The notes beneath the pieces are model-generated. The model was given only the letters and a program-made list of their open reading frames with translations, did no database searches and had not been told where the DNA came from. DNA of 64,000 nucleotides from Camillea tinctor. Its lineage: Eukaryota; Ascomycota; Sordariomycetes; Xylariales; Xylariaceae. Every line of letters begins with the position of its first letter. Positions within the stretch are counted from its first letter, which is position 1. Positions 1-12,863 of this stretch are shown here, in pieces. A program made the position numbers and the translations under genes. The stretch covers positions 558,001 to 622,000 of the forward strand of contig MU394056.1 of the NCBI GenBank assembly GCA_022578605.1, read 5' to 3'.

Positions 1-1742
1 AAAGTTTTGACGACATTCTGAACCCTCTCTGGACTGGCGCTCGGAAGCAGCGTGGTAAGGGTCTTGCCGGGTTTCTGAAGGCGGTCGGCTACATTATCCC
101 GCTCATGGACGAGGAATACGCGAATTACTATACCTCTCAAGTCATGGACATCTTGCTTCGCGAATTCTCGTCGCCCGATGAAGAAATGAAGAAGGTAGTC
201 TTGAAGGTCGTCTCTCAATGTGCAGGCACCGAAGGAGTTACGGCTGGTTACCTTAAGGAGCACGTCCTAGATGAGTTTTTCAAGAGCTTCTGGGTTAGGC
301 GAATGGCTCTCGACAAGAGAAACTATCGGCAAGTGGTCGAGACAACGGTTGATATTGGACAGAAAGTCGGTGCCAGCGAAATCCTGGAGCGCATCGTCGG
401 TAACTTGAAAGATGAGAGTGAAGCGTACCGCAAGATGACTGTCGAAACTGTCGAAAAGGTCGTTGCGAGTCTCGGAGCTGCTGATATCGGCGAAAGGCTC
501 GAGGAGCGGTTGATTGACGGCATCCTTCATTCTTTCCAGGAGCAGAGCGTTGAGGATGTCATTATGTTGAATGGTTTCGGAACAGTGGTGAACGCCCTAG
601 GCACCCGATGTAAGCCGTACATACCACAAATCGTGTCGACTATTCTATGGCGTCTCAACAATAAATCTGCTACTATTCGACAGCAAGCTGCAGACCTTAT
701 CAGCAGAATCGCAATGGTAATGAAACAGTGTGGCGAAGACGCATTGATGGGCAAACTTGGTGTTGTGCTCTATGAATACCTCGGTGAAGAGTACCCCGAG
801 GTCTTGGGTTCTATACTTTCGGCGCTTCGTGGCATTGTGACGGTTGTTGGTATCAGCCAAATGCAGCCCCCAATCAAAGATCTACTCCCTCGCCTGACCC
901 CTATTCTACGAAACCGTCACGAAAAGGTACAAGAGAATACTATTGATCTAGTGGGTCGTATTGCTGATCGCGGTCCGGAGAGTGTCAATGCGAGAGAATG
1001 GATGCGAATCTGTTTCGAATTGCTGGACATGCTCAAGGCACACAAGAAGGGCATCCGAAGAGCAGCCAATAATACATTTGGCTTCATTGCCAAGGCCATT
1101 GGTCCGCAAGATGTTTTGGCGACGTTGCTCAATAACCTTCGCGTCCAGGAACGACAGTCTCGTGTATGTACGGCCGTTGCTATCGGTATTGTCGCCGAGA
1201 CTTGTGCTCCTTTTACTGTCCTGCCAGCTCTGATGAACGAATACCGGGTACCCGAGTTAAACGTCCAGAACGGTGTGCTCAAATCACTTTCCTTCCTCTT
1301 CGAATACATTGGAGAGATGGCCAAAGATTATGTCTACGCTGTCACGCCACTCCTCGAAGATGCCTTAATTGATCGTGATCAGGTGCATCGGCAGACCGCA
1401 GCATCCGTGGTTAAACACATCGCACTTGGTGTAGTTGGCCTAGGATGCGAGGATGCCATGGTTCATCTTCTCAACGTGATCTACCCCAACATTTTCGAAA
1501 CAAGCCCACACGTCATTGACCGTATCGTGGAAGCTATAGAAGCCATTCGGGTAGCTGTTGGACCTGGCCTGGTAATGAATTATGTTTGGGCCGGTCTTTT
1601 TCACCCTGCCCGCAAGGTCAGACAACCATATTGGCGGCTGTACAATGACGCATACGTATATCAGGCGGACGCCCTGGTTCCCTATTACCCGAACCTGAGT
1701 GAGGAGGGCATCGATCGCACCGAGCTGGCGATTGTGCTATAA
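1..1742 (+). CDS. hsh155: U2 snRNP splicing factor 3b subunit 1 (SF3B1/Hsh155), C-terminal part
   Basis: The open frame runs in from the left edge (first complete codon at base 3), so the 5' part of the gene lies outside the window. About 579 codons are present up to the TAA, without introns. The product is the C-terminal HEAT-repeat superhelix of SF3B1/Hsh155, the scaffold of the SF3b complex that clamps the U2 snRNA-branch site duplex during prespliceosome assembly in the nucleus. Family blocks are visible in order: [16 protein letters not shown] segment, [94 protein letters not shown] and LFHPARKVR near the end. The tail ends in the family's usual short ELxxxL-like motif. Conservation with animal SF3B1 is high, and nothing suggests truncation or decay. 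Identification is near certain; only the 5' structure is unknown. Confidence 0.97.
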   Translation, partial: SFDDILNPLWTGARKQRGKGLAGFLKAVGYIIPLMDEEYANYYTSQVMDILLREFSSPDEEMKKVVLKVVSQCAGTEGVTAGYLKEHVLDEFFKSFWVRRMALDKRNYRQVVETTVDIGQKVGASEILERIVGNLKDESEAYRKMTVETVEKVVASLGAADIGERLEERLIDGILHSFQEQSVEDVIMLNGFGTVVNALGTRCKPYIPQIVSTILWRLNNKSATIRQQAADLISRIAMVMKQCGEDALMGKLGVVLYEYLGEEYPEVLGSILSALRGIVTVVGISQMQPPIKDLLPRLTPILRNRHEKVQENTIDLVGRIADRGPESVNAREWMRICFELLDMLKAHKKGIRRAANNTFGFIAKAIGPQDVLATLLNNLRVQERQSRVCTAVAIGIVAETCAPFTVLPALMNEYRVPELNVQNGVLKSLSFLFEYIGEMAKDYVYAVTPLLEDALIDRDQVHRQTAASVVKHIALGVVGLGCEDAMVHLLNVIYPNIFETSPHVIDRIVEAIEAIRVAVGPGLVMNYVWAGLFHPARKVRQPYWRLYNDAYVYQADALVPYYPNLSEEGIDRTELAIVL

Positions 1743-2263
1743 TTAAATTAGTGAGTGGGGGAGGCATGGTTTGCAACAACAAAGGCATCGGCGTCAGGGG
1801 TGTTGTACAGTAGATTGGACATGGAAGTTTTAAAGAGTACCACAACATAATGATTTCTTTGCAAATGATATTGTGAATTTGTATCATATGTACGTCACCT
1901 TTAAAGTATATGCTAGGTACCTAGTATTAGTCCTACCGAGTGAGGCTGGGTACGGGAGATTGCCGGTCCCAACATTCTCGAGGAATTCGACTCAGCAAGC
2001 TACAGCAATGCAGGCGTCGAGCAACGTTAGACAGGCAGGGTGGGCGTTAAGATCTAACGGACCTTATTGCAGTGTCATCACCCGAAAGCTTAAATATAAT
2101 CGGGAGCTTGCGAATATCACGGGCATAGCTTAGTTAATAGAAGCTCGATATTGTCTCTTTATGGTCAACATGCTTTTAGAGTAACAGTACTTGAGACCCG
2201 CGGAGACGTGCCTAGAAACTGACGTGTACAACGTAAAACAAGCGAAGAGCGTTGAAAACGAGC

Positions 2264-2294
2264 GTGTACTGGTGTACTGGTGTACTGGTGTACT
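2264..2294. repeat. Octamer tandem repeat (GTGTACTG) x4
   Basis: Four head-to-tail copies of GTGTACTG, the last ending in A instead of G, are directly visible. This is a simple minisatellite in non-coding DNA and no function is apparent. Confidence 0.9.
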
Positions 2295-3197
2295 AAACGT
2301 AATTAACGACTTGTGATAGTTCCAGAGCAGTTCATGTATAGTCCTCGATTATAAAAAAAGGGGCAGTTTCCCCCCTGAGAACTCGACGAGGGACGAAAAC
2401 ATGCGTCATCCACGTATCAGGAGATAAGAGCGATGAACAAGAACATCAAAAAGTAGCAGTGTACTAGTTTTAAGAAAAGGGCCGAGTCGAAAAGTTCCAG
2501 AAACCTTCTAAACAGCTGGAGAAGTAGATGATGATCACAATAACTCCGCCAGGATTTTCCCGTCCTCTCAGATTTTACCTTTTTTAAGGTTTGACGGGCA
2601 GCGAGCCGATCGGATCTGACGGCTTCTTCCTTCTTTTGTATAGATGTGTGTACATACTACACATACACACACTCTCTCTTTCTCTCCAGCTCACTCTTCC
2701 CCTTATCGTAAAGATGATCATCCATCACATCTCTCTCTGTCTCTCTCCCCGTTCCCTTCCCTTCCCCCCTCCCCCTCATCTTCCCCAGACGGCCGGGTTC
2801 CCAGAAAAATAGACGGGGAGAGGAAAAAAACCACGCGGCATGCCCTGACGATCACTTGCACGCTAGAAACTTTAGTTGTTTTTTTATTCCTTGTTCAATG
2901 TGAGGGAATGAGAGGTATTCTGGGGTAAAGGAGACATAGGGCGTTTATCATCTACTTCAAAGGGAGGGGAAAACGGGAGTGCTGATGAAACAGCACTTTC
3001 CCCCCTTTTGCCTCTTTTCATTTATTTTGAAGCCGGATTTTTTCTTCTAGCCCTCTTTACAGAAACACCTCCCCCGAAGTAAAAGTCTCGTGATTCCGGC
3101 GTTCTGGAACTTGGGGAGAGGGGAGAGGGGGGAGGGGGGATCATCGTTGTGTGCTATCGAGTGGCCACGGGAGTTGGGTGCCCCCAGGGATAGGGCT

Positions 3198-3266
3198 AGT
3201 AAGTAGTGTACGTAGAACTAGTAGACAGCAACGTTCTTGATGCAGCAGATACGTACACTACTTACT
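3198..3266. repeat. 17-bp perfect inverted repeat with 35-bp spacer
   Basis: AGTAAGTAGTGTACGTA (3198-3214) is followed by its exact reverse complement at 3250-3266. It could form a stem-loop or be the remains of a small inverted-repeat element. The core TAGTGTAC recurs as a shorter palindrome at 6031-6050. Confidence 0.8.
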
Positions 3267-3682
3267 GTGTTGTAGTGTAATTCCGTAGCTATTACGTACA
3301 TACATGGATGATTATAGTGTCGAAGACAACCTACTCAGCTCTTTCTATCACACACTCGCTCTTCCTCCTTCCCTCCCCCCCTTTTCCCTCTTTCAGAGTG
3401 AATCTACACGATTGCGTGATTCCTTTCTCCCCTTTCCTCACCCTTTTCTCTATTTTATCCTCTCTCGATAAGCGCTAGGATTCCCATCCGAGCTACCCCT
3501 TTTTCTTGCCTCGGAAGCTACGAATAGTGTAAATTTATCCGTTCCAAGTAGTGCACGGAGGGACTTCAGCTGAAGGATAATAGGTAATAAGTTGCCCCGG
3601 GTCTTTCTCTTGGGTTTTACATCTACATAGTACATACATAGTGGCTTATTGTTGCTTGTTGCCATTGTCGTTATTGTTGTTA

Positions 3683-3964
3683 CGGAGATTCCTACCAGAA
3701 AAAGTGGCCTACGCCAAGAGCCTTGGCACGACGAGCAGGGAGAAGCTGCAGCTGGATGACAGCTGGAAAGAGCCGCTAAAATTAAGCTCTTTAGATTATG
3801 CGCTAAAAAGCTTTATCGATAGTGGCTATTACCACTTATAGGCACTAAAATTTATAGTGGACTTTCATCAACAGCTGTGTCCGGCTGACAATCAGCTGTG
3901 GCTAGCCCCTGCTCGCAATGCCAAGGCTCTTGGCGTAGGCCACTTTTTCTGGTAGGAATCTCCG
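3683..3964. mobile_element. MITE copy 1 (Tc1/mariner-like, TA target duplication)
   Basis: A 282-bp element is bounded by TA on both sides (3681-3682 and 3965-3966). It starts CGGAGATTCC and ends GGAATCTCCG. Counting the TA, the two ends (3681-3727 and 3920-3966) are perfect 47-base inverted repeats. The interior has no coding capacity and contains several CAGCTG-type palindromes. A 61-bp interior block (3799-3859) is the reverse complement of a block in the second copy at 18834-18894, with 53 of 61 positions identical by hand alignment. TA duplication and short size fit a non-autonomous Tc1/mariner-superfamily element. No matching transposase gene is in the window. Confidence 0.88.
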
Positions 3965-3966
3965 TA

Positions 3967-6900
3967 CTTGCATAAGAGCTAGGTTCGCTTTGAACCGCCC
4001 CCAATTTTTGTCTTTACTCTACACTATTATGTTGTCCACTCTTCTTCCAGCCCTCCCTTTTTTTTTCTTCCTTTTTTTCCTTTTTGTTTCCCCAGTCCCC
4101 GTTTATAGGGTCATCATCCCATGGTCCATGCAGAAATATATATCGTTGGAATATAATTCTCTGGGGTTATGAGGCACATACCAATAAAACCTACACCAAA
4201 CCCCGGTACTTACCATAGAATACCATACCATACCTACCTCAACGTACAGACAGCCAATATATCTGCTTGCTGAACCGGGGGCAGGGAGGGAGGGGAGGGG
4301 GGGCGACGACCGATAGGGGAGAATTTACCACGACGTAACCTAATTGTATTTTATTTTTCACGTGTCGTTCGGTAACTCATCACATATAACCTACTGCTCT
4401 CCACCCCCAACAAGCCCTCCCCATTGCTCTCGCTTTACGACCCTTGTCCGGTACAGTAGGTACATGAGTTACTTTTCTCGGCATGTAACGCTGACCGCAC
4501 AGGGGCGGTATTGATCGGCGTTCGTGCATACATATAGGTAGGTAAGCTCAGCACGGACGAGGGCGCGTATCAGCAGTAGTGAAAAGCCCCTGTCCAGTCG
4601 TACGGCTCTAGTGGTCCGTGGCGTGTGGGTGTGGGATGTAGGTATATGTACATTTACGGTAGTGCGGGTGGGCATTGCTCGAAGAGGACCTGTGAGATGC
4701 TGCATGTGTAACTTTCTTTTTTGTGTCCTAAGTGCTGGTTGAGAAAATAATAAGATAAGAATTAAGAAATAAGAAAAAATATGTATGTCTGTAGGTTATG
4801 TAGGTATGTATGTATGGATGGATGTGTGTATGTACGTGTGTGTGTGCCGTTCTCTTGCACACACATACACACACACACACACACGTACACACACATCCAT
4901 ACACACGCAAAGACATACATTCAACTGGCGGTGAGCTCCCCAAGTTGAGCCAGTATCGTGAGAGATAGAAAGAAAGAGAGAGGGCTGGGTTGTGATATTT
5001 CAAGTGGTCTACGCGATACAACCAACCGTATTTTACTGTTTAGTGATCTGATCTCTCCTGACATTATTGTTGATGCTCCTCTTAAAGACTGGGTCTCGAC
5101 AAGGCAATGGTTTAAGTTATGCCATCCATGTACGTACATACATGACTAGGTATATGTAGACTTATAGTCTAGTCTAGCGTAGTATGTACCATCACAAGTT
5201 GATGAAAGTGTGGTAGTGGTAGATAGTAGATAGTGGTATATATTGTGTACGGAATACTAGATTGAGCCATTCAATATTGCAAAAGAAAGCTACAGCCATG
5301 CCTCTTGGCAATTGAGACTTATAAGGGAAAAAGGTGGACCCAATGACAATAAATAGTACATACATGAGATAGGAGATTTCCGAACACCATTTAGGTAATG
5401 TCCCTACTGGAAACAGCTAGCAGCTTCTTGGTTTAATTCCGCTTTAAAGTAGGTAATCAAAAGCTTAAAATTGATGTATTGATGGAGAATGGGAAGAGCT
5501 AGGTAGGTACATAAAGAAGAATAAGAGAGAAGAAAAAAAGAGGGGAGGGGGGAGGGGTGATTCTAGTCAGTTGGTTTATTTACGTAGGTACATGGAAAGC
5601 GCACCTGCGGTACCTAACGTGGTTGATAACCTGGTTGTATTTAACCTACTTTAGGTTCCGGATGGTGTGTGAAGCAACCTCTGAGGGTCCCAATGCGCAA
5701 GAGGAATTTCCCATCACTGCAAAACATGGCATTTGCGCCAAAGCCCATTACTTGGAAAAATAAAAAGGCAAGCTAACTTTTTCGGCCTAGCAATTGAAAG
5801 GGCTTCGTACATGAGTGCAGAGGAATCAGAGGGCTTGAAACCGAGGCGGTTGGGTTACATTCGCGTCGACTAAATAAAAGAAAAACACATGTACATATGT
5901 GGACTGCAGAGTATACAAGGTTTGGTATGTACATATTTATATGTACGTACATAGTGGTGTAGAATATACATCGGTACACAAAGTACTTGATTGCAAATGC
6001 CAATAGGTAATAATGGAGAGCTAGGCTAAGTAGTGTACGTATGTACACTAATTAGAATAAAAAGGAAAAAGGAAAAAAAAAAAAAAGGAAAAAAGTTGTG
6101 CTGAGTGCTCAGGGCGTCCTACGTTTAAGAGGTCCACTGTCTCTTTTTTTTTTCCCTCCTGTTCGCCGGTGTTCATACTGAGGAGTACCTACCTACTTCA
6201 GGTAGGTATCTCTACTAGTATGTATGTAGTGGTACACTAGGTCAGATTCCGCTGTGGGGGAAGCATAAATTCTGCGCAGTTTCCACCGTAAGTACCGTGA
6301 CTACGCTACTTGACAAGTTGCCCGACCCATGTTCTGCAAAGCAAGGGTCCCTCGCACTCGCCAGGGAACAGAAGCTTCCCTTTGCATGGATACTTTGCTG
6401 GAACAGCAAATCAGCGGATGGGCTAAACTCATATATCCATGCCAAGTGACGTCATATTGTTTTTTACTCTCTCTCTTCACCTTAATTTTTTTTTGACCGC
6501 CCCCCTCTCTCCTCCCAATCTCAATCCCAACCCCAACCTCAAATGTGATGCTAGAGAACGTCCCGAGAAAACTTGCGCCGAATTGTTGCAATTGCTTTCC
6601 CGTTCCCTTTTCGCCTCCAACCCCCTTATCTCACCATTGGTAGTCTCCATCTCTCTTAGGACCCGAAGCTGTGTATTGTGATTGGGTCATGTCAACATCC
6701 TCCTTCATGATTATGACTAAGCACATCAAAATATGACATTGCGACCCACGCCACGATCTTACTGGGAGGTGTTTTTTCTTTTTTGTGCTGAGGAATGGAT
6801 GGTGTGGATGCAGATGTGGATGTGCATGAGGATAAGGATGCCTGAAGTTCTCCTCCCACACGAGGTGAGGTCTGGGCAATCCCCGGATTTGGAGATGACA

Positions 6901-9900
6901 AGTCCAGGTATTTCAGAATGAACGCTTGGAGAGAAAGAGACAGGTCACGGTACAGAGTACAGACACCAATACAGCGGGAGAAAGGACGAGATAGCTTTGT
7001 GGAGAAGCTATGCTAGATTATATTGGATCTTGTCTATCGAGAAACCCACCATGCCTCCTTCAGGCAGAGACGCGTCAACCTAAAGCTTGGCCCACTGAAG
7101 CCATACAGTGCATAGTTGCCAGACAGACGGCTCAAGTGTTTCGTTGTCGGCGGCGAAAGGTGTGCGATTCAGGAACCTGGACTTGGCTGCTATAGTAGCA
7201 AGACCGCGCCAGCTATGGTCTATCTGTATGTACCATGTGCGCATTGATTCGGCTCTGTCCATGCCGCCCGTCAGACACACGTACAGCCTCACATCACACC
7301 TCTCTCACCGGGTCATGGACTAGCAGGATATAGAGTGGCAAAAGGCAAAAAAGGGGGGAGGTTTTCCCGGCCTCCTAAATTGCATCACCCCCCGCCGTAT
7401 CCTGTATCACCAGAGAGACTCGAACAAAGATGCCGCGATAGCATCATCGTGTAGGAAAAGAGCCTGTTGCATGGCCAATCAAGAACCGACAAGAGTCACC
7501 TCCGTCACAAAGCGTCCGTCTCCCCGGGGATATCGCTGCACAATGGAGGACCCTGAAGATCACGGGCGTACATGTGGCTGTACGATGCTAGGTCTTGGCT
7601 CTGGAATTCCGCAGGAGCTTGGCCAATTGTCATGCGGTTCCAGCAACCGGCTATCCACTTCCCCCGGTTTATTAGTCAAGACCGCAGAGCCAGAGCTTCC
7701 GACCACCCTGGTCCTCAAACGACGTCATAAGCCCAGCAGGAGACAAGCTGTGTCGTCATTGGGCGGCCCTGTATCGCCGAAGCCAATATGCTTTGTAGGT
7801 TTTCTTACCACTGGTAACGCCGAGGCCTCTTGTCTACGTTTGACCAAGTCAGGTATACCAATGGAAATGAAACTACCCTTTTTTCTGATGCCAAACTTTG
7901 CGAGTGCTATCGTGCACCTCCCATTCTTTAACAATTTCTCTCTCTCCGCTCTTGTTAAATTTCGCCCGCGTGATGTAGTGACAGCGAGCAAGCAGGAAGC
8001 AGGAGGGGAGGAGGGGGGGGAATGAACGGCCAGCAAAGCACTTACTAGCCTCTTTGAGCGGCATCGTGACGGCATAGGACTCGTCTAGGCTCGCCGACAA
8101 TTCATTCATACCGTCGCAAGGCAGTCGGCATTTTGTAAATTTGCGGGGATCACTCTGGTTGCGAGCTCAGAGCCCATCGCCAGTCCGTCGAATGGGGTTC
8201 ATCTCCGCTGTTTATCTTTTTGCCTCCTAGCGGAGGTTCTATCCAATTAACCAAGTTGGTCTTTGAGCCCGGAACAAGGCGTAAAGCTCCGCAAAGCTGC
8301 CGGTATCAGGTTTATGATTTTTCGGTTGTTGCCAATGCCGAGCCCAAGATGCTAGTCGGAACATGGTCGTGTAGAAAGGGCCAAAAGCGAATATATAGCC
8401 AAGTTAAAGTATATCAATCAAGTGGACTACGAGCTCCTTTTTAGTGGTCAACTCAGGAGCCAATACGGAATACGCCCGAACGGCTCTATTCCCCCAGGCA
8501 CGCAGGACAGCCACGGACCGAAAGTATACTCCCTAGTGCGTTACCGAAACGCAGGCAATATCGCATATGCCATACGTCAATTGCGCGTGGTCGCGTTGCT
8601 AAACAGCGGAGCGCCACATGCGCTGGATGATATGGCGATCTCTTTCCCCCCTATCCAGACTGCGATGGTATCACGTGTATGGAGAAGTCGTCAAGGTTGT
8701 TGGTTGCACCGTCTCAACGCTTGCTCTCCTTTCCGCCTGCTTGGTACGGTACGGTACGATACTCCACACATGGTTGGTAGTGTACCGCAACATTGCATCC
8801 CACTTCAAGACCCGGCACACAAGCCATCATGCACGCAAAAGTGCACCTGTCGACCTGTCGGAACGATTGGCTTCCACGGCGTGCGCTGCTACGCTGAATC
8901 GCATGCCATCAGAATAGACACATATACTTAATGTTCTTAATTAAGCTTTGCTTACAAGATCTAGGACGATACTTGTCAGTCCAGTGTCAGCTACCAGCTA
9001 CCAGCAATCAGCAAAAGCAACAGAAGGAACCGTTGAAGTTTGTAGCGCCATCAGCTTTGCGTTACCCACGCCAAGCCAACTAGGAAGGCGATCGCGTCTC
9101 TCCCGCAGTCCCCCCTTACCAGCCTTAGGTACCCAGTCATCAGTTCGTTTATAGTAGTAGTAATAGTAGGTAGTAGGAGTAGTATTAGTACCACCATCTA
9201 TCGTCAGCCAGCACTCGTTAGGTTAGTCGAATCGAATCTCTATTGCCACTGTCATCATCTGCCAGCTAGAATGAAACCTCTCGTAAACTAGATGGAGATA
9301 CGGGGACGCTCCTTGTTGGAAAATAAGCACCAGATGACAGAATTACGGGCCCTTTAGATATGTAGGGGCGAAAACTACGACGATAAACCCACCTGCACTA
9401 AGGTATCATAGATCACTAAAGAGGAGAAAAGAGACAAGAGAGTAGCGTTGCAGCAACTCGAGCGTGTTTCAAGTTCGGGAGCCGCTGGCACTCGGGCCTA
9501 GCGAGCGGTGATCATTCAGTCCTAAAGAGGCATCTTGATTTTTCTTTCCTTTTTTTTATATTTCGTTTCTCGTGCTATAATGCCATCCGGCTACTATAAT
9601 GGATTGGGTTGAAGTAACTAGCGATAGGTAACCTGTCGCCCATTCGTTCAGTCGCTGGTAACAGGCTGCTGGTTGACATCTTGATGACACAATGTCATCT
9701 AACTATCTCCCTTCGTATTCCACTGCCCCCCTCCTCTTCCCCCCCTTTTTTCCCCTTACCTACTGTACCTGTCTATATTCGCTGCCCAAATCTTAGTCTT
9801 ATTTCCCTAGACAGGTAGGTAGTCTATATAGACACACACCATTCCCATAGATACTATACTATAAAAAGAAGGCTCGACGTCAGAAAAAAAAGGGGAAAGA

Positions 9901-12863
9901 GGGGAAACTAACTGATGTATTTTGTCTCAGTTCTCTTTCTAGGAGAGGAGGAGGGAGGGGGGGAGTAGAAAGATAAGTTTTGACTCGGTGTAATTCTCAA
10001 AGTAGGTAGGTAAATAACGGACAAGAGTGAGAGAAAGCATGAGAAGATGGTCCAAAGAGGAAATCCGGTGTCTCGCTAGGTCCCTCAAAACAACATACGA
10101 AGCGTACTACCTTTTTGGTATTTTCATTTTTGATTTGTTACCTTTTAAGCAAATGACCAATAGCAATGCATGTGAGTCGCGTGTGTTGCACGTGCAAGAA
10201 CGGGGGGGAGGGAGGATCAGACGAGATACCTCATCTATTTTTTTTCTTTCTTTTTTTTTTCCCTTCTTTTCTTTTTACCAGGAGGTCAAGGTCATACACC
10301 ATATACTCCTCTCCCAACCTTTTGAATACATACTATATACATCAAGAAACAATGCATACATACGTACATACTTTACTTTACACACAGTCCCTTTTTTTCC
10401 CCTTCTTATTGTCTATAAACGAAACCGGTATTCAGGAAATCGCGGAACACGGAGATCCCGCTCCCACCCCCTTCCCTTCCCTTCCCTTCCCTCCCCGCCG
10501 GCATTCCTAGTGTACCATAGTTCCTCTTCCCAAAAACCCACTTTGTTCCCTCCCCCCCTTCTATCTCACCCTTGCACTTGTTCTAGGAACCCTTTTACAC
10601 GGCCTGTGCTTTTCTTCCCTTTCGTTTCTCTAGTGTAAAGAGGGGGTGGCTAAGGGGAGCGAGACCCTCTCTGTGATTACTTTCTTCTTCGTTCTCTGTG
10701 TCTTTCTCCCCTTTTATGTATAGTAATCTGTTTTATATCTTTTCTATACATAGAAACATAATAACCTAGTTAGTGGGTAAGTAATCTGGGATGACTTGTT
10801 TTTTGTTTTTTTTCTATGTTTCTCTTTCCTTTTTTTTCTTTCTGTTCTGGGTTGTTGTTTTTGGGGGTTTTGTTTTCTCGTGTTTCTTCTCTATCTCTTT
10901 TTTTTTTTTTTTTTTTGGTTTTCTCGGCGCCACACAAGCCAATTATTTACTGCGTCGGAGAAAAAAAAAGCGTAAAAATCAATAAAAAGACACGGATGAT
11001 ATGAATTTACTCCGTGGAAGGTTAAAAGTAGGTAAGTTAAATTAAAAATTAACAACAAGAGCTATTTCTTCGTATTATGTAGGTACATACTAATTGTATG
11101 TATGCATGGGAAATCAAACACCTAGTGTACCTAGTAGTATAACCTACCAGGTTGGTCAGATATATGTATGTGTGTACATAGGTATACATACCAAACCATA
11201 ACATTCATTGTTTTCGTCTTGAAAGAAAAGCGAGTTCCGAACAACAATAGCAACAACGACAAGAACACCCTGTACAAGTAAGAGAAGAGGGAATCCGATC
11301 TCATATCCTATATGTATGTTGTGTTATGTAATGCTGTATATTTCCCTGCTTCTTCGGTTCGCAAAGCCGAATCACCTTGCAGAGACAGCTAAAAAGGCCA
11401 GGTACAACCTAATAGGCTCTTCTACTTATTACTTATCTACTTACGGAATCTTTTATTTTTCATTCTCTCGTACATCTCAAGTATGTATCCGTATGTAGTG
11501 GGGAAGTGCTTATACATACGTTAGGGTACAGTATAAGCGGCGATCGGTCTTGGTTTTTTTTTTTTTTTTTTCTTTCTTCCTTTTTCTTTCCCTACAAGCA
11601 GTGTACATTTCTTTCTTAGCTCCGATCTTGGCAGACATTTGAAATGTGGTCTCGTCTTAACTTTTTATTTTGGCGATGTAGAGAAAAATACTGTGGGTAG
11701 GTATTTGTTATGTACGTGCGTTGTCTAGCCTTTCATCTCGTCTCTCCTCTATCCCAGCTCTTCCGCTACCATCCCAAGTCTTGTAGCTCTGTGACATTCC
11801 CCATACTTCAGTTACACATGTGTGCACACATACATCGTAGATGAGCATACATCATATAAGCTAATCGAGAGCGGCAATGGACAACGCGGGGGAAACGTTT
11901 ACGAGAATAGAAGTGATTGACAAACCACACACACCAATTACCTTAAAGCTGGGATTGGGTTTCACCAAGATTCAATTGGGTTTTTGGGCTCCATCTTATT
12001 TTCTTTGGGAAATATTTTATATCGACCATTAGATTACAGAGGCAGTAGCGAATGTAAAGCGTCTCATCCGACCGATAAACCTTCTAGGGCCTTTCGACTC
12101 GGAGGACTGGTTGCTCTGCCTTTCGGGGGGTATATGCGTGGCATGGCTAATAGTACAAGGCGGCCTTCCTCTCCCTCTCAACTTTAATCACGCTCTTCCA
12201 TGTCCTTTTCCGTGAAGAGTTTCTTACCATGACCGATATGCATGGTGGGTAGACATAACCTGGTTGTGTCCATAATAGTATAAAGCGAATGCATGTGATG
12301 TTGAACCCAACCCCTTCCCCAAGTGATCCCAATTGCCCCTAAACGCCTTTTGTGAGGGTATCGCCTCGCAAAGAAAAAAAAAGAAAAAAAGAAAAGCCCT
12401 GAATCCCAAATGTGTTGACTGTAGCCAGAGCCGCCAAATATAGTGGAGGCGTAGGCCACGAGCGATGGTTGCGAAGAGATTCAAAAATGCCGTCGAATGA
12501 CCTTCCCCCAACCCAAATCTATAGGCACATCCGTGCTCCCCATCGCTTCAAACAAGTTGTCGATATCGCTTTAAAAAATTGCAGCGTAAAACAAATGATT
12601 TCGACCATATGATAATGATGCCTTCAATACTCGCACATAAGAGCCCACAACAACCCCCGCCTTCTTCTTTTTTTAAAACGTGCCGGGTAGAAATAAAAAC
12701 ACAAGATGCTGGCGACTGGTCTCCTCTAAAAAAACCGAGACCAGTTGGCGTGACTTGACATGAGGTATCCACATAACAGCTGTCGTAACGGGATCTAAAA
12801 TCGTAATTTTTTTTCCGCTGCGCAAAATCGCACATATCGTATCATTATTTCCGCAGTCGCAAC
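3967..12863. other. Intergenic desert, no supportable gene
   Basis: Nearly 9 kb without a recognisable gene. It contains self-complementary GT/CA repeats (4811-4903), a TAGTGTAC palindrome (6031-6050), many TAGGTAGG and TACATACA runs, T- and CT-rich tracts (10230-10290, 10460-10500, 10790-10920, 11550-11590) and A-runs. Frames of 169-203 codons at 7471-8025, 8422-8931 and 10027-10638 lack known motifs and have low-complexity or odd composition, so I did not call them. Part of the region must hold the 3' UTR of the C2H2 gene and perhaps non-coding transcripts. Confidence 0.55.
4811..4903. repeat. Self-complementary GT/CA microsatellite
   Basis: A TG-rich run (GTATGGATGGATGTGTGTAT and onward) is followed, after about 20 bases, by a CA-rich run ending ACACACACATCCATAC. 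The two are largely reverse complements over roughly 35 bases, so the locus could extrude as an imperfect hairpin. It probably arose by slippage and inversion of a simple repeat. Confidence 0.7.

Larger units (their letters stand above)
1743..3682. other. Intergenic, no gene seen
   Basis: Downstream of HSH155 there is no recognisable coding region. The stretch holds the HSH155 3' UTR, four copies of the octamer GTGTACTG (2264-2294), CT- and CA-rich tracts (about 2650-2790), G-runs near 3115-3140 and a 17-bp inverted repeat (3198-3266). Short open frames here are low-complexity and match no family I know. Confidence 0.6.

Noticed and set aside
7471..8025. 184-codon plus-strand frame with an overlapping minus-strand frame
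   Set aside because: Composition is not protein-like and no motif is visible; the open minus-strand frame shows how easily such frames arise here.
8422..8931. 169-codon plus-strand frame
   Set aside because: No recognisable domain, and overlaps another open frame of similar length; coding status cannot be supported from sequence alone.
10027..10638. 203-codon frame
   Set aside because: Built largely from T- and CT-rich simple sequence (poly-Phe, Pro/Ser), typical of translated microsatellite.
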